Assembly (NCBI GenBank): GCA_046349855.1
Contig: JAXMBM010000007.1
Location: 1 to 64,000, forward strand
Direction: 5' to 3'
DNA from: CAIXSC01 sp046349855
GTDB taxonomy: Bacteria > Planctomycetota > Planctomycetia > Pirellulales > Pirellulaceae
Length of the DNA: 64,000 bases
Position 1 is the stretch's first letter. Each line of letters begins with the position of its first letter. A program made the position numbers and the translations under genes. Shown here in pieces: positions 44,829 to 52,636 of the stretch. Under the pieces are notes generated by a model. It was not told the DNA's origin. It did not search any database and saw only the letters and a list, made by a program, of their open reading frames with translations.

Positions 44829-45434
44829 ATGCCGTATGCTCTGCCCGCTCTTCCGTACGCCTACAATGCTCTGGAACCGCACATCGACGCGCGGACCATG
44901 GAAATCCACCATACCAAGCATCATCAGGCGTACATCACCAACGTGAATAACGCCATCGCTGGCACCGAGTTCGACAACAAGCCGGTGGAGCAGCTGATCG
45001 CCAACCTGGCGGCCGTGCCGGAGAACATCCGGGGAGTGGTGCGGAACAATGGTGGCGGTCACGCCAACCATAGCCTCTTCTGGACCGTCCTGGGCCCCAA
45101 CGCGGGTGGCGTGCCCACCGGCGAGCTGGGAGCGGCGATCGAACGGGAGCTGGGTGGTTTCGCCAAGTTCAAGGAAGATTTCGCCAAGGCCGCCATGACG
45201 CGGTTCGGCAGCGGCTGGGCCTGGCTCAGCGTTTCCGGCGGCAAACTGGTGGTGGAAAGCACCCCCAACCAGGATAGCCCGATCATGGAAGGCCGGACCC
45301 CGATCCTCGGGCTGGATGTGTGGGAACACGCCTACTATCTGCTGTACCAGAACCGCCGAGCGGACTATGTCGGTGCGTACTGGAATGTGGTGAACTGGAA
45401 CGAAGTGGCTCGCCGCTACGCCGCCGCGAAGTAA
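44829..45434 (+). CDS. Superoxide dismutase, Fe/Mn family
   Basis: A 201-residue cytoplasmic enzyme converting superoxide to oxygen and hydrogen peroxide. The metal ligands are visible: His27 in MEIHHTKHHQAY, a second His in GGHANHSLFW (about 82), and the DVWEHAYY motif with Asp and His near residues 161-165. GPNAGG and SGWAWL are typical of the family. Length is normal. Whether Mn or Fe is used cannot be fixed by eye, although the GGGHANHSLFW context resembles MnSOD. AGGAG lies 11 nt before ATG 44829. The intron-containing tRNA gene follows 16 nt after its stop. Confidence 0.93.
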   Translation: MPYALPALPYAYNALEPHIDARTMEIHHTKHHQAYITNVNNAIAGTEFDNKPVEQLIANLAAVPENIRGVVRNNGGGHANHSLFWTVLGPNAGGVPTGELGAAIERELGGFAKFKEDFAKAAMTRFGSGWAWLSVSGGKLVVESTPNQDSPIMEGRTPILGLDVWEHAYYLLYQNRRADYVGAYWNVVNWNEVARRYAAAK

Positions 45435-45450
45435 ACTGGCGAGATAGCCT

Positions 45451-45768
45451 GGGACCGTAGCTCAATGGTCAGAGCAGGGGACTTGATGGAGCCGGCCTAA
45501 ACCCGTCCCGGACACGGCCGGCTCCTGCGGGTTGCGCGCCCTTTCGTCCGCGAGGGGGCGCGTAGAATCTGCCAAACTCGGGGAAAGCTAACTCTCCAGC
45601 GAGATATGCCGATCCCGAGCCAAGCCGCCAACCGGCGGAAGGTGTAGAGACCAGACGGCAGACACGTAAAGTGAAGGTATGGTCCAGACCACGCCCTCGA
45701 AAGAGCCGGCGAAAGCCGGAGTGGTACGCATAATCCCTTGGTTGCAGGTTCGAGTCCTGCCGGTCCTA
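45451..45768 (+). tRNA. tRNA-Ile(CAU) interrupted by a group I intron
   Basis: Exon 1 is 45451-45483 (33 nt, positions 1-33) and exon 2 is 45729-45768 (40 nt, positions 34-73). Joined, they give a regular 73-nt cloverleaf: acceptor GGGACCG/CGGTCCT, D-stem GCTC/GAGC with 8-nt loop, anticodon stem GGGGA/TCCCT with loop CTCATAA (anticodon CAT), variable TGGTT, T-stem GCAGG/CCTGC with TTCGAGT loop, discriminator A; CCA is not encoded. The initiator features (C1-A72, three G-C pairs next to the anticodon loop) are absent, while the ACTCATAATC...CTTGG pattern matches tRNA-Ile2, whose C34 is converted to lysidine by TilS. An elongator tRNA-Met is less likely. The downstream ORF starts 11 nt after the gene. 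Confidence 0.9.
45484..45728 (+). ncRNA. Group I self-splicing intron in tRNA-Ile(CAU)
   Basis: A 245-nt intron between U33 and C34, ending with the expected G (45728). Elements seen: P1 pairs exon GACT plus TG with CGGGTT (45527-45532), placing U33 in a U-G pair, and is extended by GGAGCCGGCC/GGCCGGCTCC; P2 CGCGCCC/GGGCGCG; P3 TCTGCC/GGCAGA; P4 CTCGGG/CCCGAG; P6 GCCGCC/GGCGG; P7 ACCA/TGGT within the core strings GTGTAGAGACCAGACGGC and GGTATGGTCCAGA; P8 CAC/GTG; P9 CCAC/GTGG. The core strings closely resemble the Azoarcus tRNA-Ile intron, which however interrupts the loop at a different point. No homing endonuclease is encoded. It should splice itself with a guanosine cofactor. Confidence 0.9.
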
Positions 45769-45779
45769 CTTGAGCGGGT

Positions 45780-46661
45780 ATGTTCAGCGGCATCACGATG
45801 ACATGTTTCACGGCCAGTTATGCCGTGAGCCTGGTGGCCGAGGTGTCGCGCCTCTTCTTTCGCGCGCCGATCCGGCGGCTCGTGATCGTCGCCTTCACCG
45901 CGGCCGGTCTGCTCGCCCATACCCTGTTCCTCGGTAACCTGGCGCGCTCGGAAGCGGCGGCCGGACAGCACATCATTCCGCTGTCGAGCTGGTTTGACTG
46001 GTGCCTGCTCGGCAGCTGGCTGCTGGCCGCCGTCTACCTCGCACTCCTCGTCCGCCGCACCGACAACGCCGTCGGCCTGTTTCTCCTCCCGTCCGTCCTG
46101 ATTCTGCTCGGCCTCTCCTGGCTGCTCCGCGATCACCCGCCGTTTCCCCGCGCCGAGGCACTCGGCTACTGGCGCTGGATCCACGGTCTGGCGCTCCTGC
46201 TGGGAACCGTGGCCGTCACCCTGGGCTTCGTCGCCGGACTGATGTATCTGCTGCAGTCCTATCGGCTGAAACACAAACTGCCACCCCGACCTGGATTTCG
46301 GCTTCCCAGCCTGGAATGGCTGCAGCGCTGCAATCAGGGGATGCTGCTGGCGTCCACCGTCCTGCTGATTGTCGGATTGGTCGCCGGCATCGTGATGAAC
46401 GTGGGGAAACAGGGCGGCAGCGTGGCCTGGACCGACCCCGTCGTGCTCTCCTCGGGGGTCCTCAGCGCGTGGCTGGTCGCCGCGTCGCTGTTCGAGGCGC
46501 TCTACAAGCCCGCGCGGCAGGGACGCAAAGTCGCGTACCTCACCCTGGCCAGCTTCATCTTCCTGGCACTGGCTCTGGGCTTCGTGCTTCTGGGGGACCA
46601 TGCCGCCGGTCGGCCCGTCGCCGAACAACGCGGCTCCCTCCCTGGGGAGGCCCTCCGATGA
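45780..46661 (+). CDS. CcsA/HemX-like cytochrome c assembly membrane protein
   Basis: A 293-residue integral membrane protein with about eight helices. It shows the CcsA/HemX pattern: an early TM pair, GQHIIPLSSWFDWCLLGSWL, then YWRWIHGLALLLGTVAV with a conserved-looking His in a helix start, then a loop and C-terminal helices. HemX-type proteins accompany hemA and influence glutamyl-tRNA reductase levels; CcsA-type proteins deliver heme to cytochrome c. Its position directly before hemA, overlapping it by 4 nt (ATGA), favours the HemX role. Start ATG 45780 lies just 11 nt after the tRNA-Ile, so its mRNA probably derives from a transcript that includes the tRNA. Confidence 0.75.
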   Translation: MFSGITMTCFTASYAVSLVAEVSRLFFRAPIRRLVIVAFTAAGLLAHTLFLGNLARSEAAAGQHIIPLSSWFDWCLLGSWLLAAVYLALLVRRTDNAVGLFLLPSVLILLGLSWLLRDHPPFPRAEALGYWRWIHGLALLLGTVAVTLGFVAGLMYLLQSYRLKHKLPPRPGFRLPSLEWLQRCNQGMLLASTVLLIVGLVAGIVMNVGKQGGSVAWTDPVVLSSGVLSAWLVAASLFEALYKPARQGRKVAYLTLASFIFLALALGFVLLGDHAAGRPVAEQRGSLPGEALR

Positions 46662-47932
46662 AGCTCCAGATGGTTGGCTGCAGCCACCACCGCTCGTCGG
46701 TGGAAGTGCGCGAACGGATCGCCTTCAGCCCCGAGCAGGCACGCAACGCCCTCGTCCAGCTCCGCGAACGGTACCCCGCGTCCGAAGCTGTCCTGCTGTC
46801 GACCTGCAATCGAGTCGAACTGTACGTAGCGGCCGAACAGTCGGAGGGCTGCCCGTCGCACGAGGAGATGGTGTCGTTCTTCGCCGAATTCCACGGCATC
46901 AACGCCTCGGAAATCTTCGACGACCTGTTCGAACGTACGGGCGAAGATGTCGTGCGACACCTGTTCACCGTCGCCGCCAGCCTCGACAGCATGGTGGTCG
47001 GTGAGGCCCAGATCGTGGCGCAGGTCAAACAGGCCTACGAACTGGCCCGTGCCGGCGATAGCGCCGGTCCACTGCTCCACACCGCCTTCCAGGCCGCGAT
47101 CCGCGTCGCCAAGCGCGTCGCGACCGAAACGGCCATCCAGCAGAAGCGGTTGAGCATCCCCAGCGTCGCCGTCGCCGATTTTGCTCGCCAGTTCTTCGAA
47201 CGGTTCGACGACAAACAGGTCCTGGTCATCGGCGCCGGAGAGATGGGCGAGGAAACGCTGCGCTACCTGATCGCCGAATCGGCCCGCGACATCACCATCG
47301 TCAACCGGAACCTCGACCGGGCCGTCGAACTGGCCGCCCGCACCGCCGGCCGAGCTCAACCGTGGAGCGAACTGGTTCCGCTCCTCGGTCAGGCCGATAT
47401 CGTGATCAGTACCACGGGGGCCACCGAGCCGATCATCACCGGACCGATGTTCCAGGCCATCGCGGCTCAGCGAGCCCAGCGCACCCTGTTCATCCTCGAC
47501 CTGGCCATCCCCCGCGACTTCGACCCGGCGGTCGGCGACCACCACGGCGTCTACCTGTACTCGATCGATGACCTCCGCAAGGTCTGCGACGACAACCGCA
47601 AGGCCCGGGAAAAAGAATGGCCCCGCGCTCAGCACATCATCGAAGAAGAAACCCAGCGCTTCATGCGGGAGCTGTACCACCGAGCGACCGGGCCGACCAT
47701 CAAGCGCCTCAAAGATCGCGCTGACGAAATGAAGCGGGAAGAACTGACCCGCCTGCTGAACAAGCTGGGAACCGTGGACGAGCGGTTGCGGGACGAAATC
47801 AGCCGCTCCTTCGACCGGCTCATCAACAAAGTGCTGCACCCGCCGCTCGAATCGCTGCGGGACGAAGCTCAGAGCGGCACTCCCCACGGATTGCTCGATG
47901 CCCTCAAGCGGCTGTTCCGCCTGCAGGACTAA
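46658..47932 (+). CDS. hemA: Glutamyl-tRNA reductase
   Basis: A 424-residue enzyme that reduces glutamyl-tRNA(Glu) with NADPH to glutamate-1-semialdehyde, the first step of heme synthesis by the C5 route. The N-terminal catalytic domain has MKLQMVGCSHHRSSVEVRER and the active-site Cys in LLSTCNRVELY (about Cys50). SMVVGEAQIVAQVKQAY is the family's most conserved segment. The NADPH domain has VLVIGAGEMGEE and IVNRNLDRA. The C-terminal dimerisation helices follow (about 320-420). Length is normal. It overlaps the CcsA/HemX gene by 4 nt. Confidence 0.95.
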   Translation: MKLQMVGCSHHRSSVEVRERIAFSPEQARNALVQLRERYPASEAVLLSTCNRVELYVAAEQSEGCPSHEEMVSFFAEFHGINASEIFDDLFERTGEDVVRHLFTVAASLDSMVVGEAQIVAQVKQAYELARAGDSAGPLLHTAFQAAIRVAKRVATETAIQQKRLSIPSVAVADFARQFFERFDDKQVLVIGAGEMGEETLRYLIAESARDITIVNRNLDRAVELAARTAGRAQPWSELVPLLGQADIVISTTGATEPIITGPMFQAIAAQRAQRTLFILDLAIPRDFDPAVGDHHGVYLYSIDDLRKVCDDNRKAREKEWPRAQHIIEEETQRFMRELYHRATGPTIKRLKDRADEMKREELTRLLNKLGTVDERLRDEISRSFDRLINKVLHPPLESLRDEAQSGTPHGLLDALKRLFRLQD

Positions 47933-47974
47933 GGCGGGGAGTGGGAGACCCCGCTGGGGTGCCGGGAAGCACGA

Positions 47975-48394
47975 CTACCAGTCCTCGTCTTCCGCCTCTT
48001 CCTCTTCCTCCTCGTCCCCGTCTTCCTCCTCGTCGTCGCCCCAATCCTCCTCGTCTTCCTCCCAGTCCTCTTCTTCCTCTTCTTCTTCTTCCTCTTCCCC
48101 TTCCTCTTCGTCCTCTTCTACCTCTTCCCATTCTTCGTCTTCGAAGTCGTCGTCTTCTTCGTCGAGCTCTTCGTCTTCGAAGTCGTCCTCTTCTTCGTCA
48201 TCAAAATCGTCTTCTTCTTCGTCTTCGAAGTCGTCTTCCTCGTCTTCCTCGTCGTCGTCTTCGAAGTCCTCGTCTTCCTCCTCGGCATCTTCGAAGTCGT
48301 CATCGAGGCGGGGGGAGCAGAGTTTCCGCGCTTCGGCGAGAATCTCTTCCAAGTCCTCAAACTCAGGCTGTCGCTTCAGGGTTCGCATGCTCAC
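47975..48394 (-). CDS. Extremely acidic Glu/Asp-rich protein, hypothetical
   Basis: A 139-residue protein whose first about 30 residues (MRTLKRQPEFEDLEEILAEA) look ordinary, and whose remainder is almost only Glu, Asp, Phe and Trp. Start GTG 48394 is favoured by a GGAGGAA site 6 nt upstream; ATG 48388 is the alternative. It follows scpB by 15 nt, so it is probably translated from the same mRNA. Such a tail is likely disordered and could mimic nucleic acid or bind cations or basic proteins. No family recognised. The repeat-rich coding DNA (TCTTCC/GTCTTC runs) could also be prone to length changes. Confidence 0.6.
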   Translation of the reverse strand: MSMRTLKRQPEFEDLEEILAEARKLCSPRLDDDFEDAEEEDEDFEDDDEEDEEDDFEDEEEDDFDDEEEDDFEDEELDEEDDDFEDEEWEEVEEDEEEGEEEEEEEEEEDWEEDEEDWGDDEEEDGDEEEEEEAEDEDW

Positions 48395-48409
48395 GGGTCG
48401 TTCCTCCTC

Positions 48410-49198
48410 TCACTCGGCAATCGGTTCCGCGGGTCTCTCGGCTTCGTCGTTTTTCGGATCGTAAAGGGAATTTGCCGTCCTGGGGAGGGAGGGTGCGGGT
48501 GCGATTCGCGCGCCACGCAGCCGATCCGCTCGAGGAAGTTCATCCAGATTGACCAGGCCGAAGGTTTGCAGGAAGCGGCGCGTGGTACCGTAAAGGAAGG
48601 GTCGCCCCAGTTCCTCGCTCCGACCACTGATCCGCACCAGGTCGCGTTCCATCAATTGCCGGACGATTTCCCCGCAATTGACGCCACGAATGGCCTCAAT
48701 ATCGGCACGCAGCACCGGCTGGCGATAGGCGATCACCGCCAACGTCTCCAGCGCCGGGGCGGAGAGCCGAATTTCCGCGGGCACGTGTCCCAGTTTCCTC
48801 AGCCACGTCGCAAAGGCGGGGCGGGTCAGCAACTGATAGCCGCCCGCCACCTCCTCGACCCGGAACGCTCGGCCGCTCCGATCGTACATCTCGTTCAACT
48901 TGCGAATCAGTGTACGAGCTTCGGTACCATCCGCCAAGTTGGCGTATTGACTGAGTTTCCGACTATTCAGTGGTTCGCGGGCCAGGAACAGAACCGCCTC
49001 CAGCCGCAGCAGCCGGGCATCGCGGACGCTGCGCGGATCGGCACTTCGCACCCGCTTCTTCCGCGGATCGGCGGTCAGGCTGAGCGTGACGAACAGATCG
49101 GCCGGATGGTTGACGCGTCGTCCCGCATCATCCAGCACGGCATGTCGCCCCGACACGCTCCCCAATTGTCCGGCCAGCGTCTGGCTCGAATTACGCAT
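48410..49198 (-). CDS. scpB: Segregation and condensation protein B (ScpB)
   Basis: A 262-residue ScpB, the winged-helix partner of SMC and ScpA in chromosome condensation and segregation. The first winged helix starts at LLRLEAVLFLAREPLNSRKL (about residue 63) and the second at LSAPALETLAVIAYRQPVLR with the family motif RGVNCGEIVRQLMERDLV and LGRPFLYGTTRRFLQTFGL. The N-terminal about 60 residues are an extension without recognised domain. ATG 49198 follows the upstream gene by 16 nt. scpA and smc are not in this window. Confidence 0.9.
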   Translation of the reverse strand: MRNSSQTLAGQLGSVSGRHAVLDDAGRRVNHPADLFVTLSLTADPRKKRVRSADPRSVRDARLLRLEAVLFLAREPLNSRKLSQYANLADGTEARTLIRKLNEMYDRSGRAFRVEEVAGGYQLLTRPAFATWLRKLGHVPAEIRLSAPALETLAVIAYRQPVLRADIEAIRGVNCGEIVRQLMERDLVRISGRSEELGRPFLYGTTRRFLQTFGLVNLDELPRADRLRGARIAPAPSLPRTANSLYDPKNDEAERPAEPIAE

Positions 49199-49214
49199 GC
49201 GTCACCGGTTTCCC

Positions 49215-49877
49215 CTACTTGTTCGGTGGCAGCGTCAGCACCGCTTTGCGCATCCGGTGAGCGGCACACCACTGTTCCACTTCGGCCACCGTCTGCCGCA
49301 TCGCTTCCAGCGGGTCGTCGTGTTCCTGTTCGAAGGGACGCAGGTACGAACCATTCCCCGGCAACGGGACTTCACAGCGGAACCGGTAGCGAGCCCCCGC
49401 CTGGCCGGTGTCTTCCAGGCGGAAATAGGCGGCTCCCAGTTCCTGCAACCGCGTCTGGCAGGCGGCAAATTGTCGCAGGTCGACCACCAGATCGGCCGGC
49501 GGCAAGCGTTCGACGTTTCCCGCCGCCCCGTCGTCGCCCCCCCGGCGGTCGGACCTCGCCACGGAAAGAGACGGATCGGTCGCGGTCGGTGGCAGCGGAG
49601 CACTTTCCGGGACACCGGTGGCGCCCGGGGCGCCCTTCACGTCGCCCGCATCGACCGGGGCCGGGGGAACAGCCGCGGTCGCGTCGACGGTCGCCGGCCT
49701 TTCTCCCTTCGCTGATCCCTTGGCACCCCTGGGAGTTGGGGCGGGAGCGGCGAACAGCCACGAGTCCAAACGTTCGTTGACCGCGGGGAGCGCCAGGATC
49801 GGCATGGCGACGACAAACCCCAGCAGACCGGCAAGCCGGAATCGGTGAGTCCGTTGGTGTTCCGCCACGATCGACAT
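49215..49877 (-). CDS. Membrane-anchored hypothetical protein upstream of scpB
   Basis: A 220-residue protein with one membrane anchor near the N-terminus (FRLAGLLGFVVAMPILALPA, about residues 12-31), a Pro/Ala-rich linker (about 40-120) and a conserved-looking C-terminal domain (about 130-218) with LVVDLRQFAACQTRLQELGA and RYRFRCEVPLPGNGSYLRPF. I do not recognise the family. ATG 49877 is preferred; the longer frame would overlap the divergent cysteine desulfurase start. It is the first gene of the scpB operon on the minus strand. The globular part probably faces the periplasm. Confidence 0.55.
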   Translation of the reverse strand: MSIVAEHQRTHRFRLAGLLGFVVAMPILALPAVNERLDSWLFAAPAPTPRGAKGSAKGERPATVDATAAVPPAPVDAGDVKGAPGATGVPESAPLPPTATDPSLSVARSDRRGGDDGAAGNVERLPPADLVVDLRQFAACQTRLQELGAAYFRLEDTGQAGARYRFRCEVPLPGNGSYLRPFEQEHDDPLEAMRQTVAEVEQWCAAHRMRKAVLTLPPNK

Positions 49878-49979
49878 CCTTGCCGCGGCCCAGCCCTTGA
49901 ACAATCCCGTCAGAGTCGCGAATCTTATCTCGTTCCCCCTGGCAGGAAAAGCCAACTTCAGCGGCGTGGCGGCCCCCGC

Positions 49980-51182
49980 ATGCTCGATCTGTACCTCGAT
50001 CACTGTTCCACCTCCCCCCTCGATCCGGCGGTCGCGTCGGAAATGAGCGCCGCCTGGCTGGCTCCGTGGGGGAATCCCGCCAGTCCACATCGGAGGGGCC
50101 AGGCGGCTCGGCAGGCCCTGGAAACAGCTCGTGAGGCGATCGCTCGCCGACTGGGCGCCGACATTGCCGCCGTGGGTGGCGAGCGGTTGGTGTTCACCAG
50201 TGGCGGCACCGAATCAAACAATCTGGCGCTGCTGGGGCTGGCCGGCCCGCCGCCTGGGGAAATCCTGGTTTCGCCCGTCGAGCACCCCAGTGTGCTGGCT
50301 GCCACCGCGGAGCTTGCTCGGCGGGGCTTTACCGTCCATCCGCTGCCGGTCGACGACCAGGGCCGAGTGATTCTCGACCAGCTGTCAGCCCGCCTTTCCC
50401 CCGCGGTCCGGCTGGTGAGCGTGCAGTGGGGGAACCACGAAACGGGAGTCATCCAGCCGCTCGCCGAGGTGGTACAACAGTGTGCGGCGGTGGGGGTACC
50501 CGTCCATTGCGATGCGGTGCAGGCGGTGGGCAAGGTCCCGGTCGACTTTCGCCAGCTGGGGCTGGCGGCGCTGACGTTTACGGCCCACAAGATTCATGGA
50601 CCGGTTGGCATTGGCGGTCTGTTGCTCCGACCAGGCCTCGCACCAACGCCCCTGTGCTGGGGAGGCACTCAGCAGTTGGGCACCCGTCCCGGGACGGAGC
50701 CGGTGGTGCTGGCGGTGGGTTTCGCCCGCGCCTTGGAACTGGCCCAACCGGAACTGGAGTTGCCGCAATCCCCATTGGCCGAGCGGCGCGATCAACTGGA
50801 ACACGAACTGGCCGCACAGGTCCCCGACATCGTGATTTCCGGAGCCGCGGCACGGCGGCTGCCGCATGTGTCGAACGTGGCGTTTCTCGGCTTGGACCGC
50901 CAGACGCTCTTGCTGGCGCTGGACCGGGCCGGCGTGGCCTGTTCCAGTGGCCCGGCCTGTCAAAGCGGGGCCGCGGAACCGTCGCCCGTCCTGCGTGCGC
51001 TCGGGGCGCCGCCGGCGGTGATTGCCGGGGCGTTGCGGTTCAGTGTGGGTCGCTTCACCAGCCCCGCCGACATCTCCCTGGCTGTCGAACGCATCTCAAG
51101 TGTTGTGAATACCTTACGATCTCGTTTTCGGACGGGAAATTACGCCTCTCCGACTCGTCATCCCACCGCTCGGCCGCTATAA
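49980..51182 (+). CDS. Cysteine desulfurase (IscS/NifS family)
   Basis: A 400-residue PLP enzyme that removes sulfur from cysteine for Fe-S clusters and thiolated tRNA. Landmarks are YLDHCSTSPLDPAV, the PLP-pocket VFTSGGTESNNLAL, EHPSVL, QWGNHETGVIQPL, CDAVQAVGKV and the Schiff-base lysine in FTAHKIHGPVGIGGL. The sulfur-carrying cysteine is in ACSSGPACQSG near residue 320, as in the IscS/NifS group, not the SufS group. A second, SufS-type desulfurase is encoded at 59875. The stop codon overlaps the -10 element predicted for dnaA. Confidence 0.9.
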   Translation: MLDLYLDHCSTSPLDPAVASEMSAAWLAPWGNPASPHRRGQAARQALETAREAIARRLGADIAAVGGERLVFTSGGTESNNLALLGLAGPPPGEILVSPVEHPSVLAATAELARRGFTVHPLPVDDQGRVILDQLSARLSPAVRLVSVQWGNHETGVIQPLAEVVQQCAAVGVPVHCDAVQAVGKVPVDFRQLGLAALTFTAHKIHGPVGIGGLLLRPGLAPTPLCWGGTQQLGTRPGTEPVVLAVGFARALELAQPELELPQSPLAERRDQLEHELAAQVPDIVISGAAARRLPHVSNVAFLGLDRQTLLLALDRAGVACSSGPACQSGAAEPSPVLRALGAPPAVIAGALRFSVGRFTSPADISLAVERISSVVNTLRSRFRTGNYASPTRHPTARPL

Positions 51183-51183
51183 T
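51155..51183 (+). promoter_or_regulatory. Predicted sigma70-type promoter of dnaA
   Basis: A perfect TATAAT (51178-51183) lies 17 nt after TCGTCA (51155-51160). Transcription would start near 51190, leaving a leader of about 39 nt to the dnaA start. The element overlaps the last codons of the cysteine desulfurase gene. A DnaA-box-like site GTATTCACA (minus strand, 51104-51112; 8 of 9 to TTATNCACA) lies about 70 nt upstream. Confidence 0.5.
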
Positions 51184-51228
51184 CGGCCCGCCTGAGTTTT
51201 TGTCGTCGGATGCCGTCATGGAGTGGCT

Positions 51229-52323
51229 GTGATCAGCAGTCTGTTCATCCTCCCGTGGAAAGGGACTGAGCCCACAGGACTGTCGCGGAGGGAATCGCGG
51301 CCAACGCTCTTGCTGCGCGACTACGTCGGCGATAGTGCGAACGCTCTGGTCCGAGTCGCCTGGGAGCAGTTGCAGACCCTGCCGCCGATCGCCAATCCGG
51401 TGGTGTTGTACGGCCCACCTGCCAGCGGCAAGACGCATCTCGCCTGGCTGCTGGCCGCCAATCCTCCCGGACCCGCGGATCGTCCTGTGTTCTGGTCGGC
51501 GGGTGCTGATTTCGTCCGGCAGGTTTCCCACGCGATTGAAGCGGACGCGGTGCACGACTTTCGGCGGCGCTTCCAATCGGCACGTCTCTTGGTCATCGAC
51601 GGGCTGGAACGGATCGCGGGTCGCGGCACAGCCGAAGCCGAATTCCTGGTGCTCGTCGAACACGCCCTCAACCACCAGATTCCGCTCGTCGTCACCGCTC
51701 CCACGCTACCACTCGAACTGGCCGAATTGTCGCCCGCGCTGGCCAGTCGTCTGCACTCGGGACTCCTGGTCCCGCTCGGCCCTCCCGGCGTGATCGCTCG
51801 GCAGCAGATTCTGGCTCAGTTGGCGGGCCGCCATCGAGTGACCTGGCCGGCCGACCTGCCGCGGCGACTGAACGAACGGTTGAACTCGGCGCCCGACATC
51901 CGGCCGACCGTGGTGGAACTGGATGAGTTCGTGGCGTCGCTCGCGCAGCACGGCCCCACTCCGTCCGCTCCCCAACTCGCTGCCAGCCTGCACGAGTTCA
52001 CCGAACGTTGGCTGGCTCGTCCGAGTGTCTCGCTGCGCACTGTCAGTCTCGCGGTGGCTCAGTACTTTGGCCTCAAGCCGGTCGAACTCAAAGGCCCCAG
52101 TCGCCGCCAGATGGTGGTGCGGGCGCGTGGCGTGGCGATCTACCTGGGCCGACGCCTTGCCGGTGAAAGTCTCGATCGGCTCGGCGAGCACTTTGGCGGA
52201 CGCGATCACACCACGGCGCTGCATGCGGTCCGCAAGACCGAACAGCTCCTGCTGGAAGATCCGACGCTGCGGCAGGCCGTGGACGACCTGACTCAACAAC
52301 TCTGCGGTGAGGAACGCCGTTGA
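51229..52323 (+). CDS. dnaA: Chromosomal replication initiator protein DnaA (short form)
   Basis: A 364-residue DnaA. The AAA+ ATPase shows Walker A GPPASGKT (62-69), Walker B LLVIDGLERI (120-129) and the sensor/PP segment SRLHSGLLVPLGPPG. The C-terminal DNA-binding domain has LDRLGEHFGGRDHTTALHAV with the DnaA signature GGRDHTTALHA. About 100 residues shorter than the usual 450: only about 35 residues precede the ATPase, so domain I, which contacts the helicase in other bacteria, and the linker are missing. GTG 51229 follows a GGAG site by 5 nt; GTG 51223 is inside that site. It precedes dnaN, dciA and gyrB in the classic origin order. Confidence 0.88.
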   Translation: MISSLFILPWKGTEPTGLSRRESRPTLLLRDYVGDSANALVRVAWEQLQTLPPIANPVVLYGPPASGKTHLAWLLAANPPGPADRPVFWSAGADFVRQVSHAIEADAVHDFRRRFQSARLLVIDGLERIAGRGTAEAEFLVLVEHALNHQIPLVVTAPTLPLELAELSPALASRLHSGLLVPLGPPGVIARQQILAQLAGRHRVTWPADLPRRLNERLNSAPDIRPTVVELDEFVASLAQHGPTPSAPQLAASLHEFTERWLARPSVSLRTVSLAVAQYFGLKPVELKGPSRRQMVVRARGVAIYLGRRLAGESLDRLGEHFGGRDHTTALHAVRKTEQLLLEDPTLRQAVDDLTQQLCGEERR

Positions 52324-52636
52324 TGACCGCTTGTCGTCGACCCACCGTCCGTTGGGGAAAACTCGTCTCCGCACTGTCGCGCCCTGTCGCTGTCTGGGCG
52401 ACTTTCGCGGGTCGACGCCGATTCGCCGACAGTCGAGCGGCAGAACGCACGAACGGCGAACGCGTCAGACACAGTCCGGCAACAGCTTTTCCACCTTCGA
52501 CCGGTTCGCCGGATTCCGCGCGAACCACCGTTGGCATCACCGGTTGCGCTCCGCTCACGCGTCCTCAGACGAGGCGGCTCGCGCGGCTCTGTTACTGTTA
52601 CTGAAAGAATTTAAAGAGAAGTGTACGGAAAGAGCC
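52324..52636. other. 313-bp dnaA-dnaN intergenic region, possible origin
   Basis: No gene. Ends in a comparatively AT-rich run (about 52586-52630, with AAAGAATTTAAAGAG) just before dnaN. Only one weak DnaA-box-like site (TTTTCCACC, 52487-52495) is visible. The position is where some chromosomes have oriC; the sequence alone does not prove it. Confidence 0.4.

Noticed and set aside
45451..45768. Initiator tRNA-fMet as the split tRNA
   Set aside because: The G1-U72 pair and the GGGGA anticodon stem lack the initiator hallmarks; the ACTCATAATC pattern fits tRNA-Ile2.
45497..45811. Possible small protein on the minus strand across the intron and tRNA
   Set aside because: The region is fully explained by tRNA exons and the group I intron structure; no homing-endonuclease motif is present.
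47975..48394. Plus-strand serine-rich protein (47898-48464) as the real gene
   Set aside because: The plus-strand Ser-rich frame is the complement of GAA/GAC codons; the minus strand has the ribosome-binding site, a normal N-terminus and operon position after scpB.
51229..52323. Hda/DnaA-like regulator instead of DnaA
   Set aside because: The C-terminal DNA-binding domain with GGRDHTTALHA is present and the gene precedes dnaN and gyrB, so true DnaA is the better call.
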